Position numbers and translations under genes: made by a program. A DNA stretch of 39,722 nt, taken from Spirochaetales bacterium. Its GTDB lineage: Bacteria; Spirochaetota; JAAYUW01. Shown piece by piece: positions 36,159 through 39,722 of the stretch. The stretch is from the NCBI GenBank assembly GCA_012797605.1, contig JAAZOT010000077.1, forward strand, positions 1-39,722. Direction: 5' to 3'. Within the stretch, counting starts at the first letter, position 1. Every line of letters starts with the position of its first letter. The notes under the pieces were generated by a model. The model searched no databases. It saw nothing but the letters and a program-made list of their open reading frames with translations, and was not told the DNA's origin.

Positions 36159-37229
36159 ATGAAGATACTTGTAGAAAAAAATCCTAATATTTCAAACAAA
36201 AAAAGAGTATTATTGTATTTTGCTTTTTTGATCTTAGGAATATTTTTATCGAGCCTTATCTTCCTTGTAAAAGGGATAAATCCATTTTATGCGATTTTCA
36301 GAATATTCAGAGGTTCTTTTTTTAGTTTATATGGATTAAAAGAGACAATAACTAAGATGATACCACTTTTGCTTGTTGGGACCGGGTTGACACTTGCTTT
36401 CAAGGGAAGGTTTTGGAATATTGGTGCAGAAGGGCAACTATTGATTGGGGCAACTATTGCAACATGGATTGCTCTATATATAGGTCCTAAGGTCAATTGC
36501 GTTTTACCATTAATGTTTATAGGTGGTTTCATTGGCGGTGCATTTTGGGGGATGATACCAGCCTACTTAAAGTCAAAACTTGGAATAAACGATATAATCT
36601 CTACTTTGATGCTAAACTATATCGCCGCCCAGTTTGTGCAGTATCTTATATATGGGCCATGGAAAGGTAAGACTCAATATGGTTTCCCATATACAGATAA
36701 TTTCCCTCAGAATGCCATTTTGCCTTTCATAAAAGGTTCAAGAATTCATTACATAACTTTAATAATAGGTTTATTAGCTGCTATTTTTGTTTATTTTTTT
36801 ATTTATAGAACAAAGTATGGTTATGAGATACGAGTAGTTGGCGAAAATCCAGATGCTGCGAGGTACGCTGGAATGAATTTTTTAAAAGTTACACTTTTAA
36901 TGATGATTATAAGTGGCGGTTTGGCTGGGATTGCTGGTGTTGGGGAAGTTTCTGCTATTCACAAACATCTAACATATCCAGAGCAGGTCTCTTCAAGTTA
37001 TGGATATACTGGTATAATTGTAGCATGGCTTGCACTACTTAATCCTTTGTTGGTTATATTTTCATCTTTCTTTTTTGGCGGTATCTTAGTAGGGGGAGAT
37101 ATTATTCAGACTTCATTTCATCTTCCATTAGCAACTATAAATCTATTTAATGGTTTCATACTATTTTCTGCTTTGTTGGGGATATTCTTTACAGAATTCA
37201 AAATTAAGATTATTAAAAAATTTTTATAA
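36159..37229 (+). CDS. ABC transporter permease, nucleoside/BmpA-type, subunit 1 (NupP/YufP-like)
   Basis: This 356-residue integral membrane protein is of the ribose/branched-chain permease fold used by nucleoside importers that work with BmpA-type lipoproteins. About nine or ten hydrophobic segments are seen. Family segments include IPLLLVGTGLTLAFKGRFWN followed by IGAEGQLLIGA, KSKLGINDIISTLMLNYIA and GENPDAARYAGMN. The last is the cytoplasmic loop that contacts the ATPase. The second permease follows 19 bases downstream. No ATPase or BmpA-like lipoprotein gene is adjacent. Upstream lies the unrelated metallopeptidase gene. GGGGAG precedes the ATG. Confidence 0.9.
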   Translation: MKILVEKNPNISNKKRVLLYFAFLILGIFLSSLIFLVKGINPFYAIFRIFRGSFFSLYGLKETITKMIPLLLVGTGLTLAFKGRFWNIGAEGQLLIGATIATWIALYIGPKVNCVLPLMFIGGFIGGAFWGMIPAYLKSKLGINDIISTLMLNYIAAQFVQYLIYGPWKGKTQYGFPYTDNFPQNAILPFIKGSRIHYITLIIGLLAAIFVYFFIYRTKYGYEIRVVGENPDAARYAGMNFLKVTLLMMIISGGLAGIAGVGEVSAIHKHLTYPEQVSSSYGYTGIIVAWLALLNPLLVIFSSFFFGGILVGGDIIQTSFHLPLATINLFNGFILFSALLGIFFTEFKIKIIKKFL

Positions 37230-37248
37230 AAAATAAGAAGGGAAAATC

Positions 37249-38169
37249 ATGGATTTAATAATATCTATCCTTTCAAGGGCACTTATCGCTGGGACACCAC
37301 TTTTACTTGCTACTATTGGTGAAATAATTGCCGAAAGATCTGGGGTATATAACCTTGGAATAGAGGGGTTGATGTCTTTGGGTGCTGTCACGGCTTTTGC
37401 AGTGACATACACTCTTTCGAATCCATGGATTGGTTTAATATGTGCAATATTAGTAACGGCAATTCTATCTTTAATACATGCTTTTGTATGTGTGACATTA
37501 AATGGAAAGCAAACCCTTTCTGGGCTCGCATTGACAATGGTTGGAATAGGAATCAGTGGTGTATTGGGTCGTGGTTTCATAGGAATACCACTTCCTTCAA
37601 GATTTAGTGGGATAAATATCCCAATCCTTACAAATATACCTATTTTAGGCAAAATTTTTTTTAATAAGGATCCTCTATTTTACATATCTTTGATTTTAAC
37701 CTTCATTTCATACTATTTGATATTTAAAACCAAAGTTGGAATAAATCTAAGATCTGTAGGTGAATCACCTAAAGCAGCCGATTCAGCAGGCATTAATGTC
37801 AAAAAATATCAATATATTGCTGTAATTATAGGTGGGTCTTTCTCAGGGATCGCTGGTGCATATCTTTCAACAGCATATATACCGCAATGGATAGAAGGTA
37901 TGACTGGTGGAAGAGGTTGGATTGTTATAGCTCTAACAATTTTTGCATATTGGGATCCTATAAAAGCGTTATGGGGTGCCTACCTTTTTGGTGGTATCTA
38001 TGTTCTTCAGTATCTACTTCAACCTCTTGGGATCCCCCCAAGTCTACTTTTAATGTTGCCATATCTTTGCACACTTTTAGTCCTGATTTTGACTGCTTCT
38101 AAAAGTAAGATTAAACATATAGGACCTCCAGCCTCACTTGGTGAGCCATTTATAAAAGAGGAAAAATAA
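37249..38169 (+). CDS. ABC transporter permease, nucleoside/BmpA-type, subunit 2 (NupQ/YufQ-like)
   Basis: This 306-residue, strongly hydrophobic protein has about eight or nine membrane segments. It has the family N-terminal TPLLLATIGEIIAERSGVYN followed by LGIEGLM, and the ATPase-contact loop SVGESPKAADSAGINV. It should pair with the preceding permease to form the membrane channel of a nucleoside importer. AAGGGAA precedes the ATG. The 3' side faces the convergent adenine deaminase gene, fitting a role in purine supply. The substrate is inferred from family and context, not shown directly. Confidence 0.9.
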   Translation: MDLIISILSRALIAGTPLLLATIGEIIAERSGVYNLGIEGLMSLGAVTAFAVTYTLSNPWIGLICAILVTAILSLIHAFVCVTLNGKQTLSGLALTMVGIGISGVLGRGFIGIPLPSRFSGINIPILTNIPILGKIFFNKDPLFYISLILTFISYYLIFKTKVGINLRSVGESPKAADSAGINVKKYQYIAVIIGGSFSGIAGAYLSTAYIPQWIEGMTGGRGWIVIALTIFAYWDPIKALWGAYLFGGIYVLQYLLQPLGIPPSLLLMLPYLCTLLVLILTASKSKIKHIGPPASLGEPFIKEEK

Positions 38170-38301
38170 GATTTTTTATTTGAATAACTTTCAAAGAGTT
38201 TTATTGAATTGTTAGCCATATTATTTAAAAATTTATTTAAATTGCCATAAGCTCCGATTAATATACATTATTCGATTAATCTACATTAATTTATATATAA
38301 T

Positions 38302-39722
38302 TTAATCTACATATAAACTTACAAACCTGAAATTTTCAACATCAAATAACCCTTTGTCGGTTATCTTTAAAGACGGAATAACCGAAAGAGTCATGAATGA
38401 AACTAACATAAAAGGATCATCAACTTCAATTTTATTTATTTCATTTGCTATGGTCCTCAATTCCTTCATCCTTTTTGCAAGATCATAAACACTCATATTG
38501 GAAATCAAACCTGCATAAGGAAGCGGTAAATCTGCAATTATCTTATTATCTTTTGAAATCGCTATTCCACCTTTGATTCTTCTTATATGATTCAAGGCAT
38601 TTAACATATCTGAATCATTCTCTCCAACAACAACTATATTGTGAGAATCATGTGCTATTGAAGAGGCAAATGCTCCACTTTTGAGTTTTAGCCCACTTAT
38701 GAATCCAAGTCCAAAATTGCCAGTATTATGATGTCTTTCAAAGACTGCAATTTTTATTATATCTTTATCTGTATCTGAGACTATTAATCCATCTTTGACG
38801 GTTGGCTCTATTTGAATTTCATCGGTAATAACTGAATCCTTTCTTAGACCAATTGCCCTTATCCTTTTTTTAATATCTTTTATTATTAAAATCTTGTCAT
38901 TTGAATTTTTTAAATGAATAGTATTTTTAATACTACTGTATTTCGCTTTATTTATATTGTTTATGAAATATTTTTCATTTAATGAACCATCCTCATAAAT
39001 GATTTTACCATCTTTTATTACATATTTTATCGATTTTAAGTTTTGGAAGATAACAAGATCTGCATGATATCCAGGAGCAATGCCTCCTTTTTGCTTAAAA
39101 CCAAAAAATTGAGCTGGATTAATAGTTGCAAGTTTTATCGCGACTGGAAGTGAAATCCCTGAATCTACAAGCAAGGAAAGGCTATGGTTTATATGCCCAT
39201 TTGATATAATATCATCGGGATCTTTATCATCTGTGCATAGAAGAATCCGATTTTTATTTTTATCATTAATTATTGGTAATAAATTTAAAAGATCTTTTGT
39301 AACTGAACCTTCACGGATCATTATAAACATTCCTTTCGATAATTTTTCTAAGGCTTCTTCTTTTGTTGTACATTCATGATCCGAATAAATCCCCGAACAG
39401 ATATATGCATTTAAATTTTCTTTTGAAAGTTTTGGGCAATGACCATCAATTATCTTATTCTTAAAAGAAATTGTTTTATATAGCAGTTCCTTTTCATAGT
39501 TTAAAATCCCAGGATAATTCATCACTTCGGCAAGACCTAAAATTGATGGGTATTTTTTTAGTTTTATTAGATTTTTGTAGTTTAAAGTCCTATAATTAGT
39601 TTCATTTGAAGTTGCTGGGACACAGCTTGGAGCAAGGAAAAATATTTCAAGTGGAATCGTTTTTGAGCATTCGAGCAAAAATTCTATTCCTTTAACTCCA
39701 AACACATTGGCTATTTCATGAG
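38302..39722 (-). CDS. ade: Adenine deaminase, 5' end outside the window
   Basis: The enzyme converts adenine to hypoxanthine in purine salvage or breakdown. The frame stays open to the window edge. Its first visible residues, HEIANVFGVKG, are internal to the family, so the N-terminal metal-binding HxH region is missing here. Seen are PSCVPAT, GLAEVMNYPG, DGHCPKL, GIYSDHECTT, IREGSVTKDL, LCTDDKDP and NPAQFFGFKQKGGIAPGYHADLVIF. The C-terminal domain follows with SIAHDSHNIVVVGEND and ADLPLPYAGLIS. About 470 of roughly 570-600 residues are present. The apparent GTG start at 39705 is an internal Val codon. It is convergent with the nucleoside permeases. Confidence 0.95.
   Translation of the reverse strand, partial: HEIANVFGVKGIEFLLECSKTIPLEIFFLAPSCVPATSNETNYRTLNYKNLIKLKKYPSILGLAEVMNYPGILNYEKELLYKTISFKNKIIDGHCPKLSKENLNAYICSGIYSDHECTTKEEALEKLSKGMFIMIREGSVTKDLLNLLPIINDKNKNRILLCTDDKDPDDIISNGHINHSLSLLVDSGISLPVAIKLATINPAQFFGFKQKGGIAPGYHADLVIFQNLKSIKYVIKDGKIIYEDGSLNEKYFINNINKAKYSSIKNTIHLKNSNDKILIIKDIKKRIRAIGLRKDSVITDEIQIEPTVKDGLIVSDTDKDIIKIAVFERHHNTGNFGLGFISGLKLKSGAFASSIAHDSHNIVVVGENDSDMLNALNHIRRIKGGIAISKDNKIIADLPLPYAGLISNMSVYDLAKRMKELRTIANEINKIEVDDPFMLVSFMTLSVIPSLKITDKGLFDVENFRFVSLYVD

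Noticed and set aside
38170-38320. Short direct repeats TTAATCTACAT near the ade stop
   Set aside because: Two imperfect copies of about 11 A/T-rich bases are expected by chance here, and one overlaps the ade coding end.
39703-39705. GTG as a start codon for adenine deaminase
   Set aside because: The frame continues upstream to the window edge with family-like residues (HEIAN), so this is an internal Val and the gene is cut by the window.

Overview
The window is a chromosomal replication-origin region from a very AT-rich bacterium. Several features suggest a two-membrane (Gram-negative type) cell. YidC carries the long periplasmic domain between its first membrane segment and its insertase core. 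DciA (DUF721) sits in the dnaA-dnaN-recF-gyrB-gyrA cluster. A spirochaete-like lineage would fit this gene order, the low GC content and the presence of Jag, but that is inference and no marker here fixes the phylum. The standard genetic code with TGA stops is in use. Strong Shine-Dalgarno sites precede most starts, and GTG or TTG starts are common.

Layout. 1-8100: the tail of an unidentified gene and its terminator, a T-rich spacer, then cinA, a phosphohexomutase, a lysyl-tRNA synthetase fused to an HD hydrolase, and a divergent PgeF-like gene on the + strand. These meet a class V aminotransferase and a NIF3-family gene on the - strand. 8100-9515: tRNA-Gly(CCC), a small unknown gene and a LipM/LplA-family gene. 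9520-13634 (- strand): mnmG-rsmG-parA-parB with a parS site at the rsmG start. 13874-17077: a SWIM/SNF2 helicase on the + strand. 17106-25838 (- strand): dnaA-dnaN-recF-dciA-gyrB-gyrA, with the probable oriC between dnaA and dnaN. 26158-30718 (+ strand): rpmH-rnpA-yidD-yidC-jag-mnmE. 30723-32673 (- strand): tRNA-Gly(TCC), ackA and tdk. 32914-38169 (+ strand): glpK, an AllA-like cupin gene, yjbQ, a YgjP-type metallopeptidase gene and two nucleoside-type ABC permeases. The window ends inside an adenine deaminase gene on the - strand.

How the parts work together. Replication initiation (DnaA, oriC), the clamp (DnaN), the likely helicase loader (DciA), gap repair (RecF), supercoiling (gyrase) and segregation (ParA/ParB/parS) lie within about 15 kb. 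Ribosome and tRNA maturation genes (rpmH, rnpA, mnmE, mnmG, rsmG) and membrane insertion genes (yidC, yidD, jag) diverge from the same origin. In many bacteria mnmE is directly followed by mnmG-rsmG-parA-parB. Here the two halves sit on opposite sides of the origin, which one inversion around the origin would explain. The right end looks metabolic: acetate and thymidine kinases, glycerol phosphorylation, and nucleoside/purine uptake with adenine deamination.

The observations most worth a second look are the LysRS-HD fusion with an Asp-to-Glu change in the HD metal-site region, parS embedded in the rsmG start, the origin-spanning inversion with an SNF2 gene at the junction, Jag without the KH GxxG loop, and GyrA with Gln in place of the usual Ser of the quinolone-binding helix. 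No CRISPR array, insertion sequence or prophage was seen, and no clearly undescribed multi-gene system.
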